A stretch of DNA of 64,000 nt from Burkholderiales bacterium (lineage in GTDB: Bacteria > Pseudomonadota > Gammaproteobacteria > Burkholderiales > Burkholderiaceae_C), in NCBI GenBank assembly GCA_003963005.1, contig RXJW01000112.1, positions 1 through 64,000 on the forward strand. The letters run 5' to 3'. A program made the position numbers and the translations under genes. Of this stretch, positions 27,236 through 34,805 are shown in pieces. Numbering within the stretch: the first letter of the stretch is position 1; every line of letters starts with the position of its first letter. The notes beneath the pieces are model-generated. The model was given only the letters and a program-made list of their open reading frames with translations, searched no databases and was not told the DNA's origin.

Positions 27236-27261
27236 TGTAAGAACCCACGAGGCTCGCCGTC
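27236..27261 (+). promoter_or_regulatory. ECF-type promoter motif for the phosphorylase gene
   Basis: TGTAAG (27236-27241), 16 bases, CGTC (27258-27261), ending 28 bases before the ATG at 27290. The sequence extends to TGTAAGAA-N14-CGTCC, identical in spacing and bases to the motifs before arsS and the bufferin operon. Confidence 0.7.
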
Positions 27262-27289
27262 CAACACCCATCACCACTCGGAAACTTTC

Positions 27290-28180
27290 ATGAATCGAGC
27301 TCGAATCGGCATCATCGGCGGCAGTGGCCTGTATCAAATGCCGGGCTTGACCGACGTTGAGGAGATCACGTTGGACACGCCCTTCGGTGCGCCGTCTGAC
27401 AAGATCTGCGTGGGCCGACTGGCCGGTGTCGAGGTCGCATTCCTGGCTCGCCATGGGCGCAGTCATAGCTGGATTCCGAGCCAGATTCCTTACCGCGCCA
27501 ACATCTACGCCTTGAAGTCCCTGGGCGTGCAGTACCTGCTTTCGGTGTCTGCCGTGGGGTCCATGCGGGAAGAGATCGCGCCGCTCGACATGGTGCTGCC
27601 AGATCAGTTCATCGACCTGACTCGCCGCCGCGAGGGCAGCTTCTTCGGTGACGGCGCCGTGGCACACGTGTCCCTCGCTGATCCCGTGTGCCCGGTGCTG
27701 TCGCAAGTCATGGCCGACGCCTTCGGTGAATGCGACTTGCAGGGCATCCGGCTGCATCGCGGGGGCACCTACGTCTGCATCGAAGGTCCCGCGTTTTCAA
27801 CCCGTGCCGAGTCGATATGGTTTCGTGGCATGGGAGCCTCCGTGATTGGCATGACCAACATGCCCGAAGTCCGGCTCGCCCGCGAAGCCGAGATTGCCTA
27901 CGCCACGCTGGCGCTGGCGACCGACTGGGACTGCTGGCATCCCCACCAGGCCTGCGTGACAGCCGAGATGGCGATCAGCAATCTGCGAGGAAACGCGGAG
28001 CGTGCGCAACGGCTACTTCGGCGCGCGGTCGAGCGACTGGCTGCCGAGTGGCCCACGTCGACTGCACACACTGCACTTGATGCTGCCCTGGTCACGCCAA
28101 TTCCTGCGATGACCGCGGAGGTGCGCCAGCGGCTCGCTGCGCTGCTCGCACGCCGAGAGACAACCGCTGTGGGCTCTTGA
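27290..28180 (+). CDS. S-methyl-5'-thioadenosine phosphorylase family (MTAP)
   Basis: 296 residues from ATG 27290. Family motifs: [14 protein letters not shown] (phosphate site), [52 protein letters not shown] and ATDWDCW with two Asp that read the purine. The enzyme cleaves 5'-substituted adenosines with phosphate to release adenine. In arsenosugar synthesis, ArsS makes a 5'-arsinyl deoxyadenosine, so an MTAP-like enzyme is the logical next step before glycosyl transfer. It diverges from the TVP38-FAD operon; both have ECF-type motifs in the 176-base gap. Role in arsenic chemistry is inferred from context. Confidence 0.88.
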   Translation: MNRARIGIIGGSGLYQMPGLTDVEEITLDTPFGAPSDKICVGRLAGVEVAFLARHGRSHSWIPSQIPYRANIYALKSLGVQYLLSVSAVGSMREEIAPLDMVLPDQFIDLTRRREGSFFGDGAVAHVSLADPVCPVLSQVMADAFGECDLQGIRLHRGGTYVCIEGPAFSTRAESIWFRGMGASVIGMTNMPEVRLAREAEIAYATLALATDWDCWHPHQACVTAEMAISNLRGNAERAQRLLRRAVERLAAEWPTSTAHTALDAALVTPIPAMTAEVRQRLAALLARRETTAVGS

Positions 28181-28240
28181 GATTGCGCAGCGACGGCGGG
28201 TTTGCCCCAGGTTGAGGTCGCAAGATTTCCGCATCCTGGC

Positions 28241-28266
28241 TGTAAGAACGTCGCTGGCTGAGCGTC
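28241..28266 (+). promoter_or_regulatory. ECF-type promoter motif for the bufferin operon
   Basis: TGTAAG (28241-28246), 16 bases, CGTC (28263-28266), extended as TGTAAGAA-N14-CGTCC. It ends 95 bases before bufA1, leaving a leader of roughly 90 bases in which I see no clear hairpin. No SigF-type GTAACC motif was seen here. Confidence 0.65.
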
Positions 28267-28361
28267 CATGGCACTGCGAGCCGAACCTGACCGTTCATGA
28301 CAGCGGCGGGGACGGGATCAGCGCTAGCCCCTTCTTTCATTCGACCCATTGGAGCCTTTCT

Positions 28362-28664
28362 ATGACGAGCCCTTCCTCCACGAAGATTTCCGCCGCGGCG
28401 CTCGCCGTCGCACTGGGCGCCGCGTTTGCAGCCATGCCTGCAGCCGCTCAGGCCCCTGAAAAGGAAAAGTGCTTCGGTGTCGCCTTGAAGGGCAAGAACG
28501 ACTGCGCCGCCGGTGCCGGCACGACCTGCGCAGGAACCTCCAAGGTCGACTACCAAAGTGATGCCTGGGCCTTTGTGCCGAAGGGCACCTGCGAAAAGAC
28601 CGTCTCGAAGACCTCGCCCACTGGGTTCGGCCAACTGCAAGCCTTCAAGGCCAAGAAGGCCTGA
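28362..28664 (+). CDS. bufA1: DUF2282 bufferin precursor peptide
   Basis: 100 residues from ATG 28362. A signal peptide ([19 protein letters not shown]) is followed by four Cys in the DUF2282 pattern: [22 protein letters not shown] and PKGTCEKT. This matches BufA1-type bufferins, periplasmic copper-buffering RiPP precursors whose Cys are modified by an MNIO enzyme. It is the first gene of bufABC-doxX behind an ECF-type motif. Modification and metal binding are known for the family; here they are inferred. Confidence 0.9.
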   Translation: MTSPSSTKISAAALAVALGAAFAAMPAAAQAPEKEKCFGVALKGKNDCAAGAGTTCAGTSKVDYQSDAWAFVPKGTCEKTVSKTSPTGFGQLQAFKAKKA

Positions 28665-28698
28665 CGGCCCGATTCGCTTCGGATCCGCGCAGGTAACC

Positions 28699-29565
28699 GT
28701 GAAGCTCCCTCCAAGGGCCGGCATCGGATTGAAGCCCCAGCACTTCCGCGAGGTGCTGGCGGTTCAGCCCGACATTGGGTTCTTCGAGGTCCATGCCGAG
28801 AACTACATGGTGGCGGGCGGGCCCTACCACCACTTCCTGGGCCGCATCCGTGAGCAGTACCCGCTCTCGATTCACGGTGTGGCCCTGAATCTCGGGGGTG
28901 CGGGCCCGCTTGATGAGGCCCATCTGGATCGTCTGGTCGAGCTCATGCGGCGGTATGAGCCAGCCTCGTTCTCCGAGCACCTCGCCTGGTCGAGCCATGG
29001 CGGCGTGTTCTACAACGATCTGCTGCCCGTGGCCTATGACCGGCCAACGCTTCAGCGTGTCTGCTCGCACATCGACCATGTCCAGGAGCGCCTGGGGCGT
29101 CGCATGCTGCTCGAGAACCCTTCCACGTACGTGCAATTCGAAACCTCGTCCATGAGCGAGTGCGGCTTCCTGGCGGAGGTGGTGACAAGAACCGGATGCG
29201 GCTTGCTTCTCGATGTGAACAACCTGCACGTGTCCTGTGTCAATCACGGCCGTGATGCTGTGGCCAGTTTGGCAGACTTCCCGCTCTCGGCAGTCGGTGA
29301 AGTTCATGTTGCCGGCTTCACCCGCGACGCAGACGCGGCGGGAGCACCCTTGCTGATCGACAGCCATGCGGCGCCTGTCGATGTCGCGGTCTGGGGTCTG
29401 TATGCCAGTGTGCTGGCCAGGCTGGGTCCTGTACCAACGCTGCTCGAACGAGATCAGGACATTCCAAGCCTGTCCGAGTTGCATGCCGAGGCCCAGCGGG
29501 CAGATCTCTTGCTATCGAGCGGGTCGGAACGGAATGCGGACCTTTGTCTAGAGGGCGCGCAATGA
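28699..29565 (+). CDS. bufB: MNIO (DUF692) peptide-modifying enzyme
   Basis: 288 residues from GTG 28699, with AGGTAA a few bases upstream; longer in-frame starts lie inside bufA1. TIM-barrel DUF692 metal ligands are present: FFEVHAENYM, LSIHGVALNLGG, FSEHLAWS, MLLENPSTYV, LLLDVNNLHVSCVNHG, EVHVAGF and IDSHAAPVD. MNIOs use two or three iron ions to convert Cys in precursor peptides into oxazolone/thioamide or related groups. It needs its BufC partner, whose start overlaps its stop (ATGA). Likely acts on bufA1 and possibly on the Cys-rich peptides further downstream. Confidence 0.92.
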   Translation: MKLPPRAGIGLKPQHFREVLAVQPDIGFFEVHAENYMVAGGPYHHFLGRIREQYPLSIHGVALNLGGAGPLDEAHLDRLVELMRRYEPASFSEHLAWSSHGGVFYNDLLPVAYDRPTLQRVCSHIDHVQERLGRRMLLENPSTYVQFETSSMSECGFLAEVVTRTGCGLLLDVNNLHVSCVNHGRDAVASLADFPLSAVGEVHVAGFTRDADAAGAPLLIDSHAAPVDVAVWGLYASVLARLGPVPTLLERDQDIPSLSELHAEAQRADLLLSSGSERNADLCLEGAQ

Positions 29566-30338
29566 CAGGCATGCTCGAAGCGGTACCCGCGCGCTTGGCG
29601 CCAGCGCTGCTAGATCCGGGTCATTCAACGCCGACGGGCTTGCGTACCTGGAATGAATCGGACCCGGCGCGACGACTGGCAGTTCACAGGAACAACGTCC
29701 TGAGTTCCCTGATCGATGCGCTTGCCGACACCTTTCCCGTGGCCCTGCAGTTGGTCGGAGAGGAGTTCTTCCGCGCGATGGGCGCGGCTTTCGTCCGCGC
29801 TGCTCCTCCGCGCATGCCTGTGCTTGCCCAATATGGTGGGGAGTTCCCCGGCTTCGTGGCTGCGTTCCCGCCTGCGATGCAAGTTCCCTATCTGGCTGAT
29901 GTTGCGAGGTTGGAGTGGTTGCGTGTGCTGGCCTATCACTCGGCTGACGCCGATCCGGTCGGGCCAGAGGCACTGCAGGCGCTGAGCGGCAGTGGTGCAT
30001 CTCTGGACGAGATCTACCTCTCGCTGCATCCATCGGTACAGGTGTTTTGCGCGCCTTTTGCCGCCGTGAGCATCTGGGCCGCTCACCAAGGGCAGCTCCG
30101 ACTAGAGGACATCGACGTCAACGTCGGTGAGGACGCCGTGGTGCTTCGGCAGGCGCTGGATGTCCTTGTCCTGCCGACCGACTCGGCCTCGACCCAGTTT
30201 GTCCAAGCTGTTGCTGCGGCCTCGTCGATTGCAGTGGCGCTTGAAGCTGCAAAGACTGAGGCCACTGATTTCAATCTGGTGGCTTTCCTAGCCACATTGT
30301 TCAGCCGAGGCGCGGTCACCGCCTTAGAGCTGCGCTGA
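29562..30338 (+). CDS. bufC: DUF2063 partner protein of the MNIO enzyme
   Basis: 258 residues from ATG 29562. It carries the DUF2063 N-terminal pattern (LAVHRNNVLSSLIDALADTF, followed by AMGAAFVRAAPP, QVPYLADVARLEWLRV). In characterised systems this protein binds the leader of the precursor and delivers it to the MNIO enzyme. Translationally coupled to bufB. The C-terminal ~80 residues are less conserved and typical of BufC C-terminal domains. Confidence 0.9.
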   Translation: MTGMLEAVPARLAPALLDPGHSTPTGLRTWNESDPARRLAVHRNNVLSSLIDALADTFPVALQLVGEEFFRAMGAAFVRAAPPRMPVLAQYGGEFPGFVAAFPPAMQVPYLADVARLEWLRVLAYHSADADPVGPEALQALSGSGASLDEIYLSLHPSVQVFCAPFAAVSIWAAHQGQLRLEDIDVNVGEDAVVLRQALDVLVLPTDSASTQFVQAVAAASSIAVALEAAKTEATDFNLVAFLATLFSRGAVTALELR

Positions 30339-30356
30339 CCCACCGCAGGAGCTCCC

Positions 30357-30893
30357 ATGCACAACACCTCCATGGACACCAACGTCGAGAAGGCGCGCCC
30401 AGCCCGCGGACTGGTTGGACACATCAGTTCGCTGGTGAATCTGTTGGCCCGTATCCCGCTCAGCCCGGTGGCGTTCCTCGCACGCTTTTCCATCGCGGCC
30501 GTCTTCTGGAACTCCGGCCAGACCAAGGTCGAGGGCTTCGTCATCAACCTGGTCACGGGAGATTTAAAACTCGGAATCCCGCATCTGTCGGAGTCTGCGC
30601 TGGCGCTGTTCCAGGACGAGTACAAGCTGCCGTTCATCCCCCCAGAGATTGCGGCGCCCATGGCTGCCCTCGGAGAGCACGTGTTTCCCGTCTTGCTGCT
30701 GATGGGGCTGGCAACGCGCTTCTCGGCGCTGGCACTTCTGGGCATGACGCTGGTGATCCAGCTGTTCGTGTACCCCGGCGCCTACGCCACACACGGAACC
30801 TGGGCTGCTGTTCTGCTGTACCTGATCGCCCGCGGTCCCGGCGCTGTGTCGGTAGACCACTTGATTGCCAAGCGCTGCCGATCGGTCGAGTAG
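30357..30893 (+). CDS. DoxX-family membrane protein of the bufferin operon
   Basis: 178 residues, 18 bases after bufC. Four hydrophobic helices are visible (about 35-60, 95-115, 118-140, 145-165), and the RFSIAAVFWNSGQTKVEGF motif is typical of DoxX. DoxX members are regular companions of bufABC operons. The function is unknown; a redox or quinone-linked role is often suggested. It ends 131 bases before the first Cys-rich peptide gene. Confidence 0.88.
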   Translation: MHNTSMDTNVEKARPARGLVGHISSLVNLLARIPLSPVAFLARFSIAAVFWNSGQTKVEGFVINLVTGDLKLGIPHLSESALALFQDEYKLPFIPPEIAAPMAALGEHVFPVLLLMGLATRFSALALLGMTLVIQLFVYPGAYATHGTWAAVLLYLIARGPGAVSVDHLIAKRCRSVE

Positions 30894-31024
30894 CCCCCCA
30901 TGCACTCGACGCAAGCAGTCGCGTCGTGCTCCCCATCACGCGGGCGATCGAAATCGTCCGGTGATCCTTGCCACCAGCGGCATCGCTGCGTGGTTTTCCC
31001 TGAACCCCACCTGGAACTTTCATC

Positions 31025-31348
31025 ATGAATCAACTGTCCACTCAACTCTCCAAGGCGTTGGCATCGGCCGTCATGACCGCAGCCGCGCTCAGCGGCAATG
31101 CGTTCGCTGCTGGCTGCGCGCCTGCGAAGTGCAGCCCCAAGGCCAGCGCTCCGAAATGCGGTGCAAAGCATGCCGCCAAGTGCGGCGCCAAGTGCGGCGC
31201 CAAGTGCGGTGCCAAGTGCGGTGCGAAGTGCGGTGCGAAGTGCGGTGCGAAGTGCGGTGCGAAGTGCGGTGCGAAGGCTGCGGCGTGCAAGGCAAAGTGC
31301 GGCGCTGTGAAGCCCAAGTGCGGCGCCGGTTGCGCCGCGAAGAAGTAA
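31025..31348 (+). CDS. Exported KCGA-repeat peptide (15 Cys in 107 residues)
   Basis: A signal peptide (ALASAVMTAAALSGNAFA) is followed by a mature part almost entirely of Lys, Cys, Gly and Ala. The core is eight perfect KCGA tetrapeptides in tandem, flanked by APAKCSPK, APKCGAKHA and a tail with ACKAKCGA and PKCGAGCA. No DUF2282 pattern is present. Repeated K-C-G units recall the EGKCG repeats of HvfA-type MNIO substrates, so this is a candidate second substrate of BufB. Direct metal chelation is an alternative. The N-terminus is paralogous to the next gene. Its start lies 131 bases after doxX with no separate promoter obvious. Confidence 0.75.
   Translation: MNQLSTQLSKALASAVMTAAALSGNAFAAGCAPAKCSPKASAPKCGAKHAAKCGAKCGAKCGAKCGAKCGAKCGAKCGAKCGAKAAACKAKCGAVKPKCGAGCAAKK
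31178..31273 (+). repeat. Eight tandem 12-bp units coding for KCGA
   Basis: The unit is aagtgcggNgcN. The first two copies use ggc/gcc codons and the later ones ggt/gcg. The last five units are identical, pointing to recent expansion by slippage or unequal crossing over. Copy number is probably variable between strains. Confidence 0.9.
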
Positions 31349-31377
31349 GCAATCCGACCTCATACAAGGAGACGTTC

Positions 31378-31569
31378 ATGAACTCGATGTCCACCACCCT
31401 GGCGCGCACCCTGGCTTCAGCTGTCGTCACCGCAGCAGCGCTGAGCGGCTGCGCCATGATGTGCGGGGCCCGCAAATGCGGTGGCTGCACGGCAGTGCAG
31501 AAGTGCGGTGCGAGCAAGTGCGGTGCCTGCAAGGCCAAGAAGTGCGGTGCTTGCGGCGCCAAGAAGTAA
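31378..31569 (+). CDS. Cys-rich small lipoprotein-like peptide (9 Cys in 63 residues)
   Basis: From ATG 31378. The N-terminus (LARTLASAVVTAAALSG) is nearly the same as that of the preceding peptide (LSKALASAVMTAAALSG), so the two arose by duplication. Here the signal ends in a lipobox, LSGC, predicting lipidation at Cys25. The mature part has MMCGARKCGGC, QKCGASKCGACKAKKCGAC, again KCG units. It is separated by 29 bases from the previous gene and 21 from the next. Likely a membrane-tethered version of the same metal-binding or MNIO-modified peptide. Confidence 0.7.
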   Translation: MNSMSTTLARTLASAVVTAAALSGCAMMCGARKCGGCTAVQKCGASKCGACKAKKCGACGAKK

Positions 31570-31590
31570 TCTCGCGCGAGGAGGCACGCC

Positions 31591-32298
31591 ATGAGCGCTG
31601 ACGCGGTTCTGGTCCGGCACTGGCGACAGGCCACCGATGATGCGGTGGCGGTCGCGGTGCAGGCGGCGCGTGCCAGCGTGGCTGCCTTCAGCGCGGCGAC
31701 GCAGACTTCGGGGTCCCTGATCCAGAGCTGGGTTCAGGGACGCGAGGTCGTCGAGTACGACCACTATCCGCCCGATGATGTGGTCGATCGACGATTCGGC
31801 TCCCAGTTCTACTACCACGCTCACCGGGACGGCGATCTTGAACACGGGCACTTGCACTTGTTCTGGCACGCTACCGGAGGGGGACGACGGCGTTATCTGC
31901 GCGAAGGACGCGCCTCTTGGACCCGGACTGCGCCCTCTCATCTGTTGGCAATTTCGCTAGACGCTCGGGGTTTGCCCGTTGGCCTGTTCACGGTCAATCG
32001 TTGGGTGACCGATGGGCACTGGTTCGACGCGAAGACGACGATGTCCTTCGTTGAGCGGTTCGCCTTGAGTCCCGAAGGAGAGCATGCCTCGTCCATTCGA
32101 TGGATCAACGGCTTCGTGCGCTTCTATCAAGCGCGCATCGAGCTGTTGCTTGAAGCGAGGGACAAGCGCCTAGAGCGCCGCAGAGCTTTAGCGACGGCAC
32201 TGGATGATCGCCGCCTCGAAGTGCTGAGCTTGAGGCGGATCGACTGGGCCGCCGACCTCGACGCCATCGAAGCAGAGGCCGCTCGTCGCGGCCTGTGA
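31591..32298 (+). CDS. Conserved hypothetical protein with His-rich motif (DUF6969-like?)
   Basis: 235 residues, 21 bases after the Cys-rich peptide. It contains FYYHAHRDGDLEHGHLHLFW, a His-rich block that could bind metal, followed by TAPSHLLAISLDARGLPVGL and FTVNRWVTDG. The C-terminus is a helical basic tail (ARDKRLERRRALATALDDRR). No signal peptide. I associate the HAHR...EHGHxHLF pattern with DUF6969 but am not certain. Its position suggests a cytoplasmic accessory factor for the Cys-rich peptides. Confidence 0.6.
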   Translation: MSADAVLVRHWRQATDDAVAVAVQAARASVAAFSAATQTSGSLIQSWVQGREVVEYDHYPPDDVVDRRFGSQFYYHAHRDGDLEHGHLHLFWHATGGGRRRYLREGRASWTRTAPSHLLAISLDARGLPVGLFTVNRWVTDGHWFDAKTTMSFVERFALSPEGEHASSIRWINGFVRFYQARIELLLEARDKRLERRRALATALDDRRLEVLSLRRIDWAADLDAIEAEAARRGL

Positions 32299-32934
32299 CT
32301 ACCAGCGCAACAGACGTGGCCCGGCAAGCGCACCGATGAAGGCAGGAATGAGCATGCCCAGCGTGTACCAGGCCGACACGAAGGCTGGCGAGACTTCCGG
32401 GCAGAAGATCGCGTAGCCCAGGGCGCCGACACTGCCGGCAAACAAACCCGCAGCAAATCCGGCCAGATGCGGTCGGGTCGGCGCCATGCCGCTCAGCGCC
32501 CACATGGCCAGTGCCCAGGCTGGCACCGAGAGCACAGCCACGCGCCATGGACAGGACGTCCAGGACTGTCCCAGCAAAAGTGTGCTGCGGGCGTCGGCAG
32601 GCGCCTGCCAGACGCTGATCGCAGCCCAAAACGCCATGACGGCCGCGACGACCAGCGCAGCGCTCGCAGCGCGGCGCCAGTCGGCACCCGGTCTGCCTGC
32701 ACGGCCGAGCCACCAGGCCGTTGTGGCGAGTACGCCGATCACGTAAGCCAGCTTGACGGCCAGCCCTGTTCCCATCGTCAACAGTGCCGGATTGGCGCCC
32801 AGGCAGGTGAGACAGGCGAGCGTGCTGGCCGAAACACCGCCCATCAACGCGATGGTGATGCGTGCTGGCCCGCGTCGAGTGGGAGCCGGCCCCGCGTTCG
32901 TCGCCAGTGCAGCGATCAGTTCGTCCGTTCTCAA
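32299..32934 (-). CDS. nrsF: NrsF-type (DUF1109) membrane anti-sigma factor
   Basis: 211 residues with about six hydrophobic helices starting near residue 25 (ITIALMGGVSASTLACLTCL). A conserved Cys pair (ACLTC) and another Cys in TSCPW and FCPEVSP match the DUF1109/NrsF pattern. In Caulobacter, NrsF holds SigF at the membrane and two conserved Cys are needed for release. The start overlaps the sigma gene stop by 4 bases (ATGA), the usual sigF-nrsF arrangement. Confidence 0.85.
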   Translation of the reverse strand: MRTDELIAALATNAGPAPTRRGPARITIALMGGVSASTLACLTCLGANPALLTMGTGLAVKLAYVIGVLATTAWWLGRAGRPGADWRRAASAALVVAAVMAFWAAISVWQAPADARSTLLLGQSWTSCPWRVAVLSVPAWALAMWALSGMAPTRPHLAGFAAGLFAGSVGALGYAIFCPEVSPAFVSAWYTLGMLIPAFIGALAGPRLLRW

Positions 32935-33485
32935 GGCGTTCCCCGGATCAGCTTCGCCAGTCTTTGCAGTCCGCGATGAACATTGACCTTGACGGACGAT
33001 TCCGACACGCCCTCCAGCCGCGCCGCCTCGGCCACCGACAGCCCTTCGATCTTCGTGTTCACGATCGACCGACGCATGGCCAGTGGCAGTCGTTCCAGCA
33101 GAACGCCAAGGTCGCGCGACGGCGCTGCAGAGGGCGCAACCGGATGGGCGGCTTCGTCAAGATCATCGAAAGAGTCGGTCACGGCGCCCTTGCGACCCGT
33201 ACGTCGCCAGAGGTCGACCAGCTTGTGGCGGGCGATCGCATGCAGCCATGCAGTCACCGGCACGGCTGCATCGAACGTGCCACGCTGCAAATGAACGGCC
33301 AGCAAGGTTTCCTGCACGAGATCCTCCAGGTCATGCGGTGCGTCAGACATGCGACGCCGGAAGTACGCCCGCAGGCGCTGTGACATCAACTCGAGCGACT
33401 TCCGGTACGCGGCCTCGTCACCCGCCTGCGCCGCCAGCCACAGCGGCCGCAGCCGTTGCTCAACGGAGTCACGCGGGTCGCTCAT
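32931..33485 (-). CDS. sigF: SigF-type ECF sigma factor
   Basis: 184 residues from ATG 33485. Region 2 (LRAYFRRRMSDAPHDLEDLV ... VTAWLHAIARHKLVDLWRR) and region 4 (RLPLAMRRSIVNTKIEGLSV ... VSESSVKVNVHRGLQRLAK) are clear. It is coupled to the DUF1109 anti-sigma gene, as in the SigF/NrsF system that controls responses to metals and thiol-type stress. A SigF-type motif (33493-33518) lies so close to the start that the transcript would be nearly leaderless. Confidence 0.88.
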   Translation of the reverse strand: MSDPRDSVEQRLRPLWLAAQAGDEAAYRKSLELMSQRLRAYFRRRMSDAPHDLEDLVQETLLAVHLQRGTFDAAVPVTAWLHAIARHKLVDLWRRTGRKGAVTDSFDDLDEAAHPVAPSAAPSRDLGVLLERLPLAMRRSIVNTKIEGLSVAEAARLEGVSESSVKVNVHRGLQRLAKLIRGTP

Positions 33486-33492
33486 CGGTGAG

Positions 33493-33518
33493 TTCGTCAG
33501 ATCTGCCTGCGGGGTTAC
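33493..33518 (-). promoter_or_regulatory. SigF-type promoter motif for sigF-nrsF
   Basis: On the minus strand GTAACC (33513-33518), 16 bases, CGAA (33493-33496), which matches the SigF consensus known from Caulobacter. Its -10 part is only 7 bases from the sigF ATG. The GCTGTAACCCC block forms an 11-bp inverted repeat with 33541-33551. Confidence 0.6.
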
Positions 33519-33543
33519 AGCGCAAAAAATATTTCGCTTCGCT

Positions 33544-33569
33544 GTAACCCCATGCGGCTGTCGAACGAC
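33544..33569 (+). promoter_or_regulatory. SigF-type promoter motif for the thioredoxin operon
   Basis: GTAACC (33544-33549), 16 bases, CGAC (33566-33569), one base off the -10 consensus, 84 bases before the thioredoxin-like gene. It mirrors the motif for sigF on the other strand. Confidence 0.5.
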
Positions 33570-33653
33570 TTCCCCTTTCGCAACGTCTGTCGTGTGCACC
33601 TGCACCGCACGTCGAAGGTTTTGTCACTCAACCGTCGCATGAAAGGTCCATCC

Positions 33654-34034
33654 ATGAAGTTCGCTCGCATCATTGTCTCTTCGCTGTTGCTCGGCGCCGC
33701 GTCGTGGGTCCATGCCCTGGATATCAAGCCCTATTCGGCCGAAAGCCTGGCTGCGGCTGAGAAGGCGGGGCAACCCGTCGCGCTGCATTTCCACGCCGAC
33801 TGGTGCCCGACCTGCCGCGCCCAGGACAAGGCACTGCAGTCGATGAAGGACGAGAAAGGCCTGGACCTCACCGTGCTTACCGTCAACTACGACACCGAGA
33901 AGGACCTGAAGAAGCGCTTCAACATCCGTGTTCAGTCGACGATGGTGGTGCTGAAGGGGGCGAAGGAAGTCGCCCGCCTGGCCGGTGACACCAGCGCGGA
34001 CGGCATCCGCAACGCGCTCAAGGCCGCGCTCTGA
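33654..34034 (+). CDS. Exported thioredoxin-fold protein
   Basis: 126 residues from ATG 33654. A signal peptide (IIVSSLLLGAASWVHA) precedes a thioredoxin domain with HFHADWCPTCRAQDKAL, active site C-P-T-C, and the cis-Pro region replaced by VQSTMVVLKG. Predicted periplasmic reductase or disulfide handler. It is followed 13 bases later by a CcdA-like electron importer, making a complete thiol-reducing pair. Transcribed divergently from sigF. Confidence 0.88.
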   Translation: MKFARIIVSSLLLGAASWVHALDIKPYSAESLAAAEKAGQPVALHFHADWCPTCRAQDKALQSMKDEKGLDLTVLTVNYDTEKDLKKRFNIRVQSTMVVLKGAKEVARLAGDTSADGIRNALKAAL

Positions 34035-34047
34035 GCGAGACGATCTG

Positions 34048-34782
34048 ATGAGCCTCGCACTTTCCGTCCCGCAACTGGGCCTGAGCCTGGCAGCCGGCAG
34101 CCTGACAACACTATCTCCCTGTGTTCTGCCGCTGCTGCCGTTGGTGGTGGGCAGTGCCTTGCAGGGCAACCGGCTGGCGCCGCTGGCCATGGGCACCGGG
34201 ATGACGTTGTCTTTCGCGTTGATCGGCATGGTGCTGGGCGCCCTCGGGCCGGCGCTCGGCATCGATGGGGACACCGTGCGGGTTGCCGGGGCCGCCATGC
34301 TGATCGCCTTCGCGGTCGTGATGCTGGTACCCGCGCTGGGGGACCGGTTCAGCCAGTGGATGCTGCCGATCGCCAGCCAGGCGCAGAACGCCTCGTCGCG
34401 ACTGGATGGCCGCACGCTGACCAGTGCGCTGCTGCTGGGCGCCGTGCTCGGGCTCGTCTGGAGTCCCTGCTCAGGGCCGCTGCTGGGCTCGGCGCTGAGC
34501 CTGGTCGCGAGCGAGGGCGGCGTGGCGCGCGGTGGTGTGGTGCTCGGCGTCTTCGGGCTGGGTGCCGCCCTCCCGCTCGTGGCCGTGGCTTACGCCTCGC
34601 GCAAGGGCTTTGTCCGCGTGCGTGACTGGGTACTGGCCCGCATCGACCGCGTGCGGCGCGGCTTCGCGCTGCTGTTGGGGCTGGTGGGCGTGGCCATCCT
34701 GACGGGTGGCGACAAGTGGTTGGAGGCGCAGGTGCTGCGCGTGCTGCCCGATGCGTGGGTCAACCTGACCGTTGGCATCTGA
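34048..34782 (+). CDS. CcdA/DsbD-like thiol electron transporter
   Basis: 244 residues from ATG 34048. Six hydrophobic segments with the two conserved Cys of the CcdA family: TTLSPCVLPLLPLVVGSAL near the N-terminus and GLVWSPCSGPLLGSAL in the fourth helix. It passes electrons from cytoplasmic thioredoxin to periplasmic thiol proteins, here presumably the thioredoxin encoded just upstream. Could keep Cys of the periplasmic Cys-rich peptides reduced, which is inference from context. Confidence 0.88.
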   Translation: MSLALSVPQLGLSLAAGSLTTLSPCVLPLLPLVVGSALQGNRLAPLAMGTGMTLSFALIGMVLGALGPALGIDGDTVRVAGAAMLIAFAVVMLVPALGDRFSQWMLPIASQAQNASSRLDGRTLTSALLLGAVLGLVWSPCSGPLLGSALSLVASEGGVARGGVVLGVFGLGAALPLVAVAYASRKGFVRVRDWVLARIDRVRRGFALLLGLVGVAILTGGDKWLEAQVLRVLPDAWVNLTVGI

Positions 34783-34805
34783 CGACTTTCACAGGAGCTA
34801 ATTCC

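Noticed and set aside
31178..31273. CRISPR-like or satellite repeat
   Set aside because: The 12-bp units are contiguous without spacers and keep one reading frame (KCGA), so they are a coding repeat.
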